DNA from: JAEWSN01 sp942493335
Lineage (GTDB): Bacteria; Bacillota; Clostridia; DSM-8532
Direction: 5' to 3'
Assembly (NCBI GenBank): GCA_942493335.1
Contig: OW818693.1
Span: forward strand, 4,278,001 to 4,342,000
DNA length: 64,000 nt
The notes below the pieces were generated by a model that saw only the letters and a program-made list of their open reading frames with translations, was not told where the DNA came from and searched no databases. The translations under genes were made by a program, and so were the position numbers. Positions 1 to 8,452 of this stretch are shown one piece after another (positions within the stretch are counted from its first letter, which is position 1; each line of letters begins with the position of its first letter).

Positions 1-150
1 GAGGGTGCCGTGTGATTCGACGTACTCGAAATCTGGACCGCCATCTGGCCAAGTGATAGGATAGACTTATTACATAGGCGGATGCGCATCACGATAGAAA
101 GCGGGCGAAACACAGCACCCTGCCCGTGATGCCGGAAACGGACAACACCG
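1..150. other. Left-edge non-coding stretch, possible end of an upstream gene
   Basis: One frame is open from the window edge and stops at the TGA at 54-56 (last residues read NLDRHLAK), which could be the 3' end of a gene lying outside the window. This is too short to identify. Bases 57-150 hold no clear promoter or hairpin. The ribosome binding site in front of the helicase gene at 151 is weak. Confidence 0.25.
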
Positions 151-3096
151 ATGGATATCCATCGCAGAGGGAACAGACATAGAACGGCCGTCCCCCCGAT
201 CGAATCGTTTCATACGAACCATTGCTTCACCGGAGAATCCTCTCCGTTGCTTCCGCAACTTCTGAATTGCCTTGCAACAGCCACCCGGATTGATTTTCTG
301 GTAGCATTTCTCATGCAATCCGGCGTGGATCTGCTGGTAGACGGGCTCCGTGAGGCCGTGGACCGGGGAGTTCCCGTCAGGATTGTCTGCGGCGATTATA
401 TGGGAGTGACACAGCCTTCCGCGTTATATCGCCTCCGCAGCCTGCTCGGGGACCGGCTGAGCCTGCGATTCTATCGGGAACCGGTCAAGGCGTTTGATGG
501 TGAAACGCGGGTCACCCGCTCCCCGCGCAGTTTCCACCCCAAGGCATGGTTCTTCCATTGGGCCGATCGCACGGAACTGTTTCTGGGTTCGTCCAACGCA
601 TCCCGATCCGCCCTACTTGATGGCGTGGAGTGGAATGTCCGACTCGACAGCCGCATGCAGCCGGAAGAGACAAGCATTTTACAAGCGGAATTCGAAGATC
701 TATACCACCGGTGTTCCGTTGAAATCGATGATGTGATGCTGCGCCGTTATTCCCTTCACTATCGGGTGCCCAAACAACATGCGTCTTTTGACCCGCCTAT
801 GGAACCATCTATTGGCCTGACTTCCAGGCTGCCTATAGACCCGGATTTTGGGGAAGATGCTTTCCCACTGGAGGGTGATGTTGGCCGGAGCCCAGAAACG
901 GTAAGGGTTTCCGGAGATGAAGACAAGAGCGGGGTATTGGCGACCGGGCGGGAAGGGGATCCTTACTCAAAGGCAGATGATTCTCAATTGCCTGATTCTT
1001 TCACGACAAAGTCCCCGGATATCCATGGATTGCCTGCAATATGCGCTATTCCAGCATCATCGGATGGAATAACGTCATCGCTCGGCAAAAGTTTGCCATT
1101 TCCAACGCTACAGCCCAACGACCCGCAGACTGAGGCATTGTACGCGTTGCACCGCACACGGGAACTTGGCAACAGTAAGGCGCTGGTGGTGGCGGCCACC
1201 GGTGTGGGCAAGACCTTCCTGGCTGCCTTCGACTCCCATCCGTTCCCCCGCGTGCTGTACCTGGCCCATCGTGAGGAGCTGTTGACGCAGGCGGAGACCG
1301 CCTTCCGAAAGGTGCGTCCATCCGACCCTACCGGTTTCTACATGGGCGACCGGAAGGACACCGATGCCGCGCTGCTCTTTGCCTCCGTCCAAACGCTGGG
1401 GAAGGCGGAAACCCTTACGGACGCGGATTTTCCGCCAGATCGGTTCGACTATGTCGTGGTCGACGAGTTCCATCATGCGGCCGCGGATTCCTATCGCCGT
1501 GTGCTGGATCATTTTCGTCCCCGGTTCCTACTTGGACTTACCGCCACACCCGAGCGTATGGACAACCGGGAAGTATTCTCGCTATGTGATTATAACGTGG
1601 TCTATGACGTGCGCCTGCGGGAGGCCATCGGCAAAGGTTGGCTCGCGCCGTTCCACTACTACGGCGTAGCCGACAACACGGTGCGGTATGAGAACATCCT
1701 GTTCCAGCACGGCCGGTACGACGGTGAACAGCTGGAGAAGGCTCTGTCGATCCCCCATCGTGCCGATCTTGTGCTGCAGAACTACAGGAGGTTCCCAAGT
1801 CGGCGGGCGATCGGCTTCTGTGCGGGCCGGAACCATGCTGCCAACATGGCGCATGCATTCCAGCGGCATGGTATAGCGGCCTGTGCGGTGATGGCGGACA
1901 AATCAGGCATCGATCACGCAGATACGGTGATGGATCGCACCGAGGCGCTCAACAAGCTGCGGGATGGCAGTCTGGCGGTCGTGTTTGCGGTGGACATGCT
2001 CAATGAGGGCGTGGATGTGCCGGCGGTGGATCTGCTGCTGTTCCTGCGGCCCACCGAATCGGGAACGGTGTTCCTGCAACAGCTTGGCCGTGGCTTGCGC
2101 AAGACGCCGGACAAGACCCATGTGACAGTGCTCGATTTCATCGGGAACCACCGGAACGTGGGCATGGTGCCGCGTCTACTGACCGGAGACGGTGCGGAAG
2201 GCCGAACCGATCGCAAGAATCACATTCGAAAAGCAGAGGATCCGGAAGGCCGGTCTGCTCGCGGCACGATAATCATGCCGGAACCGGACGATTATCCGGA
2301 TAGTTGCCGCGTACAGTTCGACTGGGATCTTATCGACCTTTTCCGGTCATTGGAGCGGCGCCATGCCGGATACCCGGTGCGTGCACTGGCTGGTCTGGAG
2401 TACGATCGTATTGCCGATTATCTCGGGCACGGTCCGTCACTGACGGAATACGACGAATGGCTGGATGATGCGGTATGGGCGCGGATCAAGGGACGGCCCG
2501 CACCGGAGAATCCGATGAAGGATTGGCTTGCGTTCCGCGTGGCGCATGGCATTGCATTGGCTGGCGAGAAGGCGCTTGTCGGTACCGTTGCGCACGCGTT
2601 TCTGACAATGCTGCAGAACACGGCGATGGCCAAGACCTACAAGATGCCACTGCTGCTGGCGTTCCATCGGAATGGACAGCTTCATCCGGATGCTCCGTCA
2701 GAGGCGATCGTGGAGAGCTTCCGTCGGTTCTACGCTTCGGGTGTGCACGGGGAGGATATGCTGAAAGATGCCGGTTCCAGCGCGTTTCGGTCATGGAGTG
2801 GTTCGGACTGGCTGTCACTGGCGATGCGTAACCCGGTGCATTTCTTACTGAAAACAGAGAGCCGGTTCTTTTATATGGATGGGCCTACCTTCCGACTGGC
2901 GGACGTACTGGAACTGTGGCTCAATAACCCGGATTTCATGCGGTTGTTCCTGGACATCACGAGCATGCGAACGAAGGCCTACTGCCGGGAGCGGCTCCAA
3001 AAGCGGGAACGGGCCTGGTATGGGGTTGACGGAGACAGCAGGAGCGGTGACGATACCGGAGGGTTTAGGTCTTCGGATACGGCACTCCAATGGTAA
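151..3096 (+). CDS. PLD-nuclease/superfamily 2 helicase fusion (DUF3427-helicase-like)
   Basis: This 981-residue protein joins a phospholipase D-like domain (about residues 25-200, with HPK near 129 and GSSN near 145) to a superfamily 2 helicase. Walker A (AATGVGKT) is near residue 347, the DEFH Walker B near 437, and a QLGRGLRK motif VI near 644. The order matches bacterial helicases annotated PLD plus DEAD/DEAH plus DUF3427, but the C-terminal part is short and I cannot confirm DUF3427. A polar linker of about 110 residues (roughly 225-335) separates the two halves. Only one full PLD HxK motif is visible, so dimerisation would be needed for a complete phosphodiesterase site. It heads the accessory island, which suggests nucleic-acid surveillance or defence (inference). 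The start has only a weak ribosome binding site, but no upstream in-frame start exists. Confidence 0.85.
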   Translation: MDIHRRGNRHRTAVPPIESFHTNHCFTGESSPLLPQLLNCLATATRIDFLVAFLMQSGVDLLVDGLREAVDRGVPVRIVCGDYMGVTQPSALYRLRSLLGDRLSLRFYREPVKAFDGETRVTRSPRSFHPKAWFFHWADRTELFLGSSNASRSALLDGVEWNVRLDSRMQPEETSILQAEFEDLYHRCSVEIDDVMLRRYSLHYRVPKQHASFDPPMEPSIGLTSRLPIDPDFGEDAFPLEGDVGRSPETVRVSGDEDKSGVLATGREGDPYSKADDSQLPDSFTTKSPDIHGLPAICAIPASSDGITSSLGKSLPFPTLQPNDPQTEALYALHRTRELGNSKALVVAATGVGKTFLAAFDSHPFPRVLYLAHREELLTQAETAFRKVRPSDPTGFYMGDRKDTDAALLFASVQTLGKAETLTDADFPPDRFDYVVVDEFHHAAADSYRRVLDHFRPRFLLGLTATPERMDNREVFSLCDYNVVYDVRLREAIGKGWLAPFHYYGVADNTVRYENILFQHGRYDGEQLEKALSIPHRADLVLQNYRRFPSRRAIGFCAGRNHAANMAHAFQRHGIAACAVMADKSGIDHADTVMDRTEALNKLRDGSLAVVFAVDMLNEGVDVPAVDLLLFLRPTESGTVFLQQLGRGLRKTPDKTHVTVLDFIGNHRNVGMVPRLLTGDGAEGRTDRKNHIRKAEDPEGRSARGTIIMPEPDDYPDSCRVQFDWDLIDLFRSLERRHAGYPVRALAGLEYDRIADYLGHGPSLTEYDEWLDDAVWARIKGRPAPENPMKDWLAFRVAHGIALAGEKALVGTVAHAFLTMLQNTAMAKTYKMPLLLAFHRNGQLHPDAPSEAIVESFRRFYASGVHGEDMLKDAGSSAFRSWSGSDWLSLAMRNPVHFLLKTESRFFYMDGPTFRLADVLELWLNNPDFMRLFLDITSMRTKAYCRERLQKRERAWYGVDGDSRSGDDTGGFRSSDTALQW

Positions 3097-3157
3097 ACGG
3101 ACGGAAGTGGAGTCTATGTGATGAGCGAATGCGATAAGCGGAATGGGAGTTTCTAAG

Positions 3158-3781
3158 ATGAGTGAATGCAATGACCAAAATGTGGCCTATTACAATGAGA
3201 ATGCGCAGGCGTTCTTTCAAGATACGGTCCAGGCGGACATGTCAAGGCTGTATGCGGAGTTTCTGCCCTTGCTGCCTGCAAGTGGCCACATTCTTGATGC
3301 CGGATGCGGCAGTGGCCGGGACAGCTTGGCATTTCTGACGAAGGGATATGCGATCAGCTCGTTCGATGCGTCGGATGAAATGGTCCGTATGAGCACGGAA
3401 TTGACGCGAGAAGCCGGTGGCAAGCCGACCAGGAGGATGTGTTTTCAGGAGTTGGAGGATATCGCGCAGTACGACGGTATCTGGGCCTGCGCCTCCTTGC
3501 TGCATGTTCCGGAAAAGGATATGCGGGATGTTATGGGAAGATTGATTCGGGCTTTGAAGCCAGGCGGTGTGCTGTTTGTTTCGTTCAAGTGCGGTGAAGG
3601 CGAAGTGGAGCGAAACGGGCGAGTGTTCACGATGGTGTCGGAAGATGCGCTGCATCGATATATGGAAGGTCTTCCTGTGAAGGCAGTGAAGACATGGGAG
3701 ACGCAGGATGTACGAGAGGGTCGGCAAGGAGACAGGTGGGTGAGTGGTGTGTTTCAGTTGTCTTTGATTGTGAATACGTAA
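3158..3781 (+). CDS. Class I SAM-dependent methyltransferase
   Basis: A 207-residue Rossmann-fold methyltransferase. Motif I is ILDAGCGSGRDS (about residues 45-56), followed by an acidic strand end in SSFDAS and a motif IV-like segment GIWACASLLHV. It resembles small-molecule methyltransferases of the UbiE/Tam type rather than DNA methylases: no DPPY or NPPY motif is present. The start at 3158 is preferred over an in-frame ATG at 3143 because GGGAG at 3145-3149 lies 8 bases before it. The gene follows the PLD-helicase by about 60 bp in the same direction. The substrate is unknown. A role for it in the island is only inferred from position. Confidence 0.85.
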   Translation: MSECNDQNVAYYNENAQAFFQDTVQADMSRLYAEFLPLLPASGHILDAGCGSGRDSLAFLTKGYAISSFDASDEMVRMSTELTREAGGKPTRRMCFQELEDIAQYDGIWACASLLHVPEKDMRDVMGRLIRALKPGGVLFVSFKCGEGEVERNGRVFTMVSEDALHRYMEGLPVKAVKTWETQDVREGRQGDRWVSGVFQLSLIVNT

Positions 3782-3844
3782 CCGTCACCGCACTTATCAC
3801 ATCCATTGCATTGACGATGATGAAAAGCCCACGGGGAGGATGAT

Positions 3845-4183
3845 ATGGCTGATATCAAACAGTTGCAATCTATTGTTTTGGCATTTCGTGATGCGCGGAA
3901 TTGGAAGCAGTATCACAATCCGAAGGATCTTGCGGTATCCCTGAGTCTAGAGGCGTCGGAATTGTTGGAGAATTTCCAATGGAGAACATCCGAGGAGGCA
4001 ATTGCCGAGAAAGCAGAATCCATCAGGGAAGAAATCGCTGATGTTGCCGTATACCTGCTCATGCTCTGCGATGCGGTCGGTGTTGATCTTGAGCAAGCCA
4101 TCACGGACAAGATGGAGAAGAATGCGGCGAAATATCCGGTGGATAAGGCATTTGGGAAACGAGATAAGTACATGGATTTATAG
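3845..4183 (+). CDS. MazG-like nucleotide pyrophosphohydrolase
   Basis: This 112-residue protein has the all-alpha NTP pyrophosphohydrolase pattern. An EASELLE segment (about residues 36-42) and an EEIADVAVYLLML segment (about 60-72) supply the four acidic metal ligands (EExxE, then ExxD). A C-terminal KYPVDKAFG sequence is typical of this short MazG/YpjD-like group. Such enzymes hydrolyse (d)NTPs to the monophosphate plus pyrophosphate. A GGGGAGGA ribosome binding site sits just before the ATG. It precedes the nuclease-DUF2075 gene by about 100 bp. Nucleotide depletion or clean-up during phage attack is an attractive but unproven role. Confidence 0.88.
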   Translation: MADIKQLQSIVLAFRDARNWKQYHNPKDLAVSLSLEASELLENFQWRTSEEAIAEKAESIREEIADVAVYLLMLCDAVGVDLEQAITDKMEKNAAKYPVDKAFGKRDKYMDL

Positions 4184-4283
4184 AAGTCGGACGAATCACA
4201 CAATGTGGATATCAAACCATCGTCGTATCGCGCGTTGCCATGAATCCTGAACGCTAAAACATGTGAACCCAGGAGGTCCTTTC

Positions 4284-6236
4284 ATGATCGTATACAGCAG
4301 TTGTGCACGTGATTTCTGTGAGCATGTCGACAGCAACATGATTATTGGGATGATTGAATCGGAATACCTCAAGAAGCTCGGAGCACACCCCGGCCCCGGT
4401 GAGAAGGGGGCATGGAGAAACTCCTTGGGCCATATGGAACGTGTGGTTCGTAGATCTGGTGTGCCGGATGACTGTGGTGTGCTCGTTGAGTTTGTCATCC
4501 CTGCAACAAGCAAACGTATTGATTTCGTCATCACGGGGAAGGATGAGCAGGAACAGCAGAACATGGTTGTGGTCGAGCTTAAGCAATGGGTTTCAGCTAA
4601 AGCGACTGATATGGACGATATCGTCATAACGGCGTTCCGTCATGGTGAGCAACCAACGACTCATCCTTCCTATCAGGCGCGGGCGTATTCGGATCTGCTG
4701 ACGCACTTCAATGAGGCAGTGCAGACGGATGGGATCCAAGTTCAACCGTGCGGTTATCTGCACAACTATAGGCCATCAAACCCGGAACCGCTTCTATCAA
4801 GTGTATATCGAGAATCACTGGTGCGTGCTCCTCTCTACTTCCAGGACGATCAGGGAAAACTGGAAGCATTTCTTCATCAACATGTCGGCCAAGGTAAAGG
4901 AATGGAAATGTTGTTTCGAATCGATCAGGGGCGTATCCGTCCTTCGCGCCAGTTGATGGACAGCGTTCGTGACATGATGGATGGCAATGTGACCTTTACC
5001 TTGATAGACGAGCAAAAAGTCGCATATGAGAGCATCATGAAGACGGTCCGTGCCTCAAGAGATAGTCGGAAACGCATGACGATCATTGTTCGTGGTGGAC
5101 CCGGAACCGGAAAATCAGTCATATCAATGCAAGCTTTTTCCGAGATGATCCGCATGAGTCAGAATGCCCGATTTGTTGCCCCGAATGCCAGTTTTCGTGA
5201 TGTTATGCAGACCATGCTGCTCGATGGCCGGTCTAGGGAGCGGACCATGATTCAGGCATTGTTCGCAGGTTCCGGTTCTTTCTGGGATATGGTAGCTCCA
5301 GTATTTGATGTCCTTGTCGTGGATGAGGCACATCGATTGAAGGGAAAAGGAGCGTATCAGTATAGGGGCGTGAATCAGGTGGATGACATCATACGGGCAT
5401 CCATCGTGAACATATTCTTCATCGATGAAGAGCAGCAGATTCGCCCGACTGACATCGGGTCGGTGGAAGAGATTCACAAATTCGCGGACAAGTACAACTC
5501 ACCTGTGTTTGAACATCAATTGGAAACCCAGTTTCGCTGCTCTGGTGCAACCGGTTATCTTGCGTGGGTTGAAGACGTGTTGAGAATCAAGAGAACTGCA
5601 AACTATGATGGCTGGGACCGGGATGCGTTTGAGTTTGCGATTTGTGACTCGCCCGGTGAAATTCGCGAGCGTATTCGCAATAAACAGAAAGAAGGGTTCA
5701 GAGCACGTTTACTCGCCGGATACGCATGGCCTTGGAGCCCGGAGCGTGATAATCCGAATGGTGAAATCGCTGATGTGGCGATTCCCGAATTTGGTTTTGC
5801 TATGCCCTGGAACAGCCGGCGAACCAGCACGAAATGGGCGATCGATCCTAAAGGCATCGACCAGATAGGTTGTGTGCATACCTCGCAGGGACTGGAATTT
5901 GACTATGTCGGCGTCTTGATCGGCGATGATCTAGAGTATCTGCCGGATATGGGGTCCTTTTTTTCCGACTATCGAAAGACATATGACACGACAGGGAAAA
6001 AGGGCCTCAAAGAGGACCAGCAGCGGTTGAACCAGTACATCCGCAATATATACCGCATTCTGCTGAGCCGCGGTATGAAGGGGTGCTATGTGTTCTGTAC
6101 GGATCCGAAGTTACAGGCATATATGAGGAAGCGTATTGGTATGATGTGGAGTGAGACGAATGGTCATGGATCGCACAATAATGGGATCAACTATGTAGCG
6201 GTTCCTTCGACTGCTCACCATGTAGCGGAAGAATGA
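4284..6236 (+). CDS. PD-(D/E)XK-like nuclease fused to DUF2075 helicase/NTPase
   Basis: The 650-residue protein carries a restriction-nuclease-like N-terminus: a hydrophobic strand with Asp near residue 77 (RIDFVI), then VVVELKQW with the E-x-K pair near 96-98. The rest is a DUF2075-type superfamily 1-like NTPase with Walker A GGPGTGKS near 271, Walker B VVDEAH near 344, and conserved helicase segments (ETQFRCSG, HTSQGLEFDYVGV) further on. The start at 4284 has a perfect AGGAGGT 7 bases upstream; the longer frame from a GTG at 4263 is less likely. The base composition is more AT-rich than most of the window, consistent with acquisition by transfer. The nuclease assignment comes from motif reading and should be treated as probable. 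Confidence 0.82.
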   Translation: MIVYSSCARDFCEHVDSNMIIGMIESEYLKKLGAHPGPGEKGAWRNSLGHMERVVRRSGVPDDCGVLVEFVIPATSKRIDFVITGKDEQEQQNMVVVELKQWVSAKATDMDDIVITAFRHGEQPTTHPSYQARAYSDLLTHFNEAVQTDGIQVQPCGYLHNYRPSNPEPLLSSVYRESLVRAPLYFQDDQGKLEAFLHQHVGQGKGMEMLFRIDQGRIRPSRQLMDSVRDMMDGNVTFTLIDEQKVAYESIMKTVRASRDSRKRMTIIVRGGPGTGKSVISMQAFSEMIRMSQNARFVAPNASFRDVMQTMLLDGRSRERTMIQALFAGSGSFWDMVAPVFDVLVVDEAHRLKGKGAYQYRGVNQVDDIIRASIVNIFFIDEEQQIRPTDIGSVEEIHKFADKYNSPVFEHQLETQFRCSGATGYLAWVEDVLRIKRTANYDGWDRDAFEFAICDSPGEIRERIRNKQKEGFRARLLAGYAWPWSPERDNPNGEIADVAIPEFGFAMPWNSRRTSTKWAIDPKGIDQIGCVHTSQGLEFDYVGVLIGDDLEYLPDMGSFFSDYRKTYDTTGKKGLKEDQQRLNQYIRNIYRILLSRGMKGCYVFCTDPKLQAYMRKRIGMMWSETNGHGSHNNGINYVAVPSTAHHVAEE

Positions 6237-6293
6237 AGCAATACACCCGGTCGCCAAATAACAATGCAATGCATATCGTATGGAGGTGCTGTC

Positions 6294-7358
6294 ATGAAAA
6301 GGGTATTATTAGCCATCACACTCGTGATGATTGTGTTTGCGTCATCTGTCAGTCCTGCCTTTGCAACCTACTCAGGACAATATCAAAGACAGGCCGAGAG
6401 CTTGAAACTTCTTGGTGTATTTCAGGGAACTGGTGGCGGATTTGAGCTTGAAAGAGAACCAACCCGGCTGGAAGGTCTTGTCATGATGATCCGCATGCTG
6501 GGTAAGGAGATAGCTGCGAAAGGGTTAGCGTCCCAACCATGTGCGTTTACTGATGTTCCGGCATGGGGGATCGGATATGTCAATTACGCATACCAGAACG
6601 GGATGACAAAGGGTATTGGCAATCAACGATTCGGGTCGATGGATAAAATGAATGCGAAGAGTTATGTGACGTTCATGTTGCGGGCTCTCGGATACAGTGA
6701 TTCCCAGGGCGATTTTTCATACGATAAAGCAGTAGATTTCGCCTTTCAGATCAAGATGCTTTCAGAAACTGATGTTTCATCGTTGACTGCAGGGACGTTT
6801 CTACGCGACCATGTAGCAATGGTGAGTGGCAAGGCATTGAAGACAGTAACAAAGGGCACTACCCAGTCCTTGCTGGTCAGTTTGGTTGCAAATGGAGCAG
6901 TCATTGAATCGGTAGCTGAACAGTATCGGAAGGCTGAGACAAGTATCCCAGAGACACCCATACCTTCTCCTTCGGCATCTACGAGCCCAAGTGTGGCGCC
7001 AGTGCCGACAATATCGGCGGGTCCGACTGCGTTACCTGAAGTACCAAACGGGGACACACCGGTTAATCAAGGGATCGTGATTGAGAACATCAACAAGGAA
7101 GCAGAAGTTGTGACCATTCGAAACAAGACTTCTGTGGATGTTGATCTGCGTGGCTATAAGCTGGTATCTGTTACTGGCAATCAAAGCTTCATTTTTCCGA
7201 CCTTCATTTTGAAGGCCGGAGCAAGCATGACTGTGTCAAGCGGCGATCAAGGGGGCGATGTCATGTGGACGACCGCGAACATCTGGAATAACTCGAAATC
7301 GGATCCTGGGGTTCTATATGATCCGAATGACAGAGAGGTATCGCGGTTTGGAAAGTAG
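6294..7358 (+). CDS. Secreted SLH-like protein with C-terminal lamin-tail domain
   Basis: A 354-residue exported protein. The signal peptide (MKRVLLAITLVMIVF, cleavage after PAFA) is followed by S-layer-homology-like repeats (residues about 40-200, with LEGLVMMIRMLGKE and FTDVPAWGIGYVNYAY). Next come a Ser/Pro/Thr-rich linker (about 215-260) and a beta-sandwich resembling the lamin-tail domain (about 265-354: VVTIRNKTSVDVDLRGYKL, FILKAGASMTV, VLYDPNDREV). Lamin-tail domains in bacteria often accompany secreted nucleases, but no nuclease domain is present here. GGAGGT sits 6 bases before ATG 6294. An exported protein inside a run of DNA-processing genes is unusual; it may be an unrelated insertion. 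Confidence 0.8.
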   Translation: MKRVLLAITLVMIVFASSVSPAFATYSGQYQRQAESLKLLGVFQGTGGGFELEREPTRLEGLVMMIRMLGKEIAAKGLASQPCAFTDVPAWGIGYVNYAYQNGMTKGIGNQRFGSMDKMNAKSYVTFMLRALGYSDSQGDFSYDKAVDFAFQIKMLSETDVSSLTAGTFLRDHVAMVSGKALKTVTKGTTQSLLVSLVANGAVIESVAEQYRKAETSIPETPIPSPSASTSPSVAPVPTISAGPTALPEVPNGDTPVNQGIVIENINKEAEVVTIRNKTSVDVDLRGYKLVSVTGNQSFIFPTFILKAGASMTVSSGDQGGDVMWTTANIWNNSKSDPGVLYDPNDREVSRFGK

Positions 7359-7527
7359 GTATAATAGCAGTTTGGTATGATATGAAGCGTGTCAGGATAT
7401 GGGAAATCGACTAATTCGCAAAATGAGTTGAGATCTCAGTACTTCTATTAGGATGGCCATCAGCCGGATTCATTCCACAATTCACCATCGATACCAACTG
7501 ATTTACAATCGGAGTTGGAGGATCATC

Positions 7528-8385
7528 ATGAATCGCGTGAAGCGTCAGACCCTTCGAAAAATGCTCGGTTTGTTGTTCTTGCTCTCCATCGGATTGATCA
7601 CCTCGCTCCTTCGCAAAGACTGGATGGCGTTCTTCACTGGGCTGGCCAGCCAGGCATTTCTCTTGGTACCGATCTGCGGGGTTCTTCTTCTGGTGTTCTT
7701 CGAAAAGCAGATAAAGGGATGGATTGGGGAGCGCCGGGTTCGGGGTGTTTTGAAGACGCTGGATAACTCGGGCACACGCGTCCTGAACAATGTGTTCATT
7801 CGATTGCCGGATGGCAAGACGACGCAGATCGATCATGTTGCGGTCTCTTCGTCCGGCGTGTTTGTCATCGAGACGAAGACATTCCAAGGATGGATCTTCG
7901 GGAGCGAGAAGGGTGAGTACTGGACCCAGAAGATCTACCGGAGTAGCCGGAAAATCAAGAATCCGCTCCATCAGAATTATGGGCATGTGATGGCCTTGAA
8001 GACCGTCCTCGGCGGGGTTGGCGAGATTCCATATCATGCTGTGGTTGTGTTTGCTGGCAGTGCGGTTTTGAAGAAGGTGGATTCCCCTAATGTCACCACA
8101 TTGGCTGGACTGTTGCCATGGATGGCGGCTCGAAACACCGATGCCTTGACACCTGAGCAGGTGGAAGCGATTACCGGTACATTGCAGACATCCAAATCAG
8201 CAAGCCGACAGGAAATGAAACAGCATATTGCCACGATTGAGAAGAAGCAAGCATCTGCCGGTACGATTTGCCCAAAATGTGGAAGTGCGCTCGTGGCGCG
8301 GACGGGAAAGCATGGAGCATTCATCGGATGCTCCGGATTCCCGAAATGCCGGTACATTTATCATGGAGACAAAACTACCGCGTAA
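7528..8385 (+). CDS. Membrane NERD-domain nuclease with topoisomerase-type zinc finger
   Basis: This 285-residue protein has two N-terminal membrane segments (about residues 10-50), then a NERD domain. The domain shows IGERRVRGVL, TTQIDHVAVSSSGVFVIETK (Asp and the E-x-K nuclease-like residues) and WTQK. The C-terminus is a four-cysteine zinc finger like those of topoisomerase I tails (CPKCGSALVARTGKHG, then GCSGFPKC). NERD is a nuclease-related fold of the PD-(D/E)XK superfamily, and the zinc finger suggests single-stranded DNA binding. The start at 7528 has GGAGG 6 bases upstream; a longer frame from 7453 has no such site. A membrane-anchored nuclease would meet incoming DNA early (inference). 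Confidence 0.88.
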   Translation: MNRVKRQTLRKMLGLLFLLSIGLITSLLRKDWMAFFTGLASQAFLLVPICGVLLLVFFEKQIKGWIGERRVRGVLKTLDNSGTRVLNNVFIRLPDGKTTQIDHVAVSSSGVFVIETKTFQGWIFGSEKGEYWTQKIYRSSRKIKNPLHQNYGHVMALKTVLGGVGEIPYHAVVVFAGSAVLKKVDSPNVTTLAGLLPWMAARNTDALTPEQVEAITGTLQTSKSASRQEMKQHIATIEKKQASAGTICPKCGSALVARTGKHGAFIGCSGFPKCRYIYHGDKTTA

Positions 8386-8395
8386 GATCGTTTAT

Positions 8396-8452
8396 GATGA
8401 AGATGCGAGCTAAGGATGAAAATGCAAGCGTAGGATGGAGATGAAATCAATG
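8396..8452 (+). repeat. Three 19-bp imperfect tandem repeats before the HNH gene
   Basis: Units at 8396-8414, 8415-8433 and 8434-8452 share the pattern GATGAAnATGCnAGCnnAG, the third being most diverged. They span the intergenic gap and the HNH start region, so the ribosome binding site and start at 8450 lie in the last unit. They probably arose by local slippage. Confidence 0.75.
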
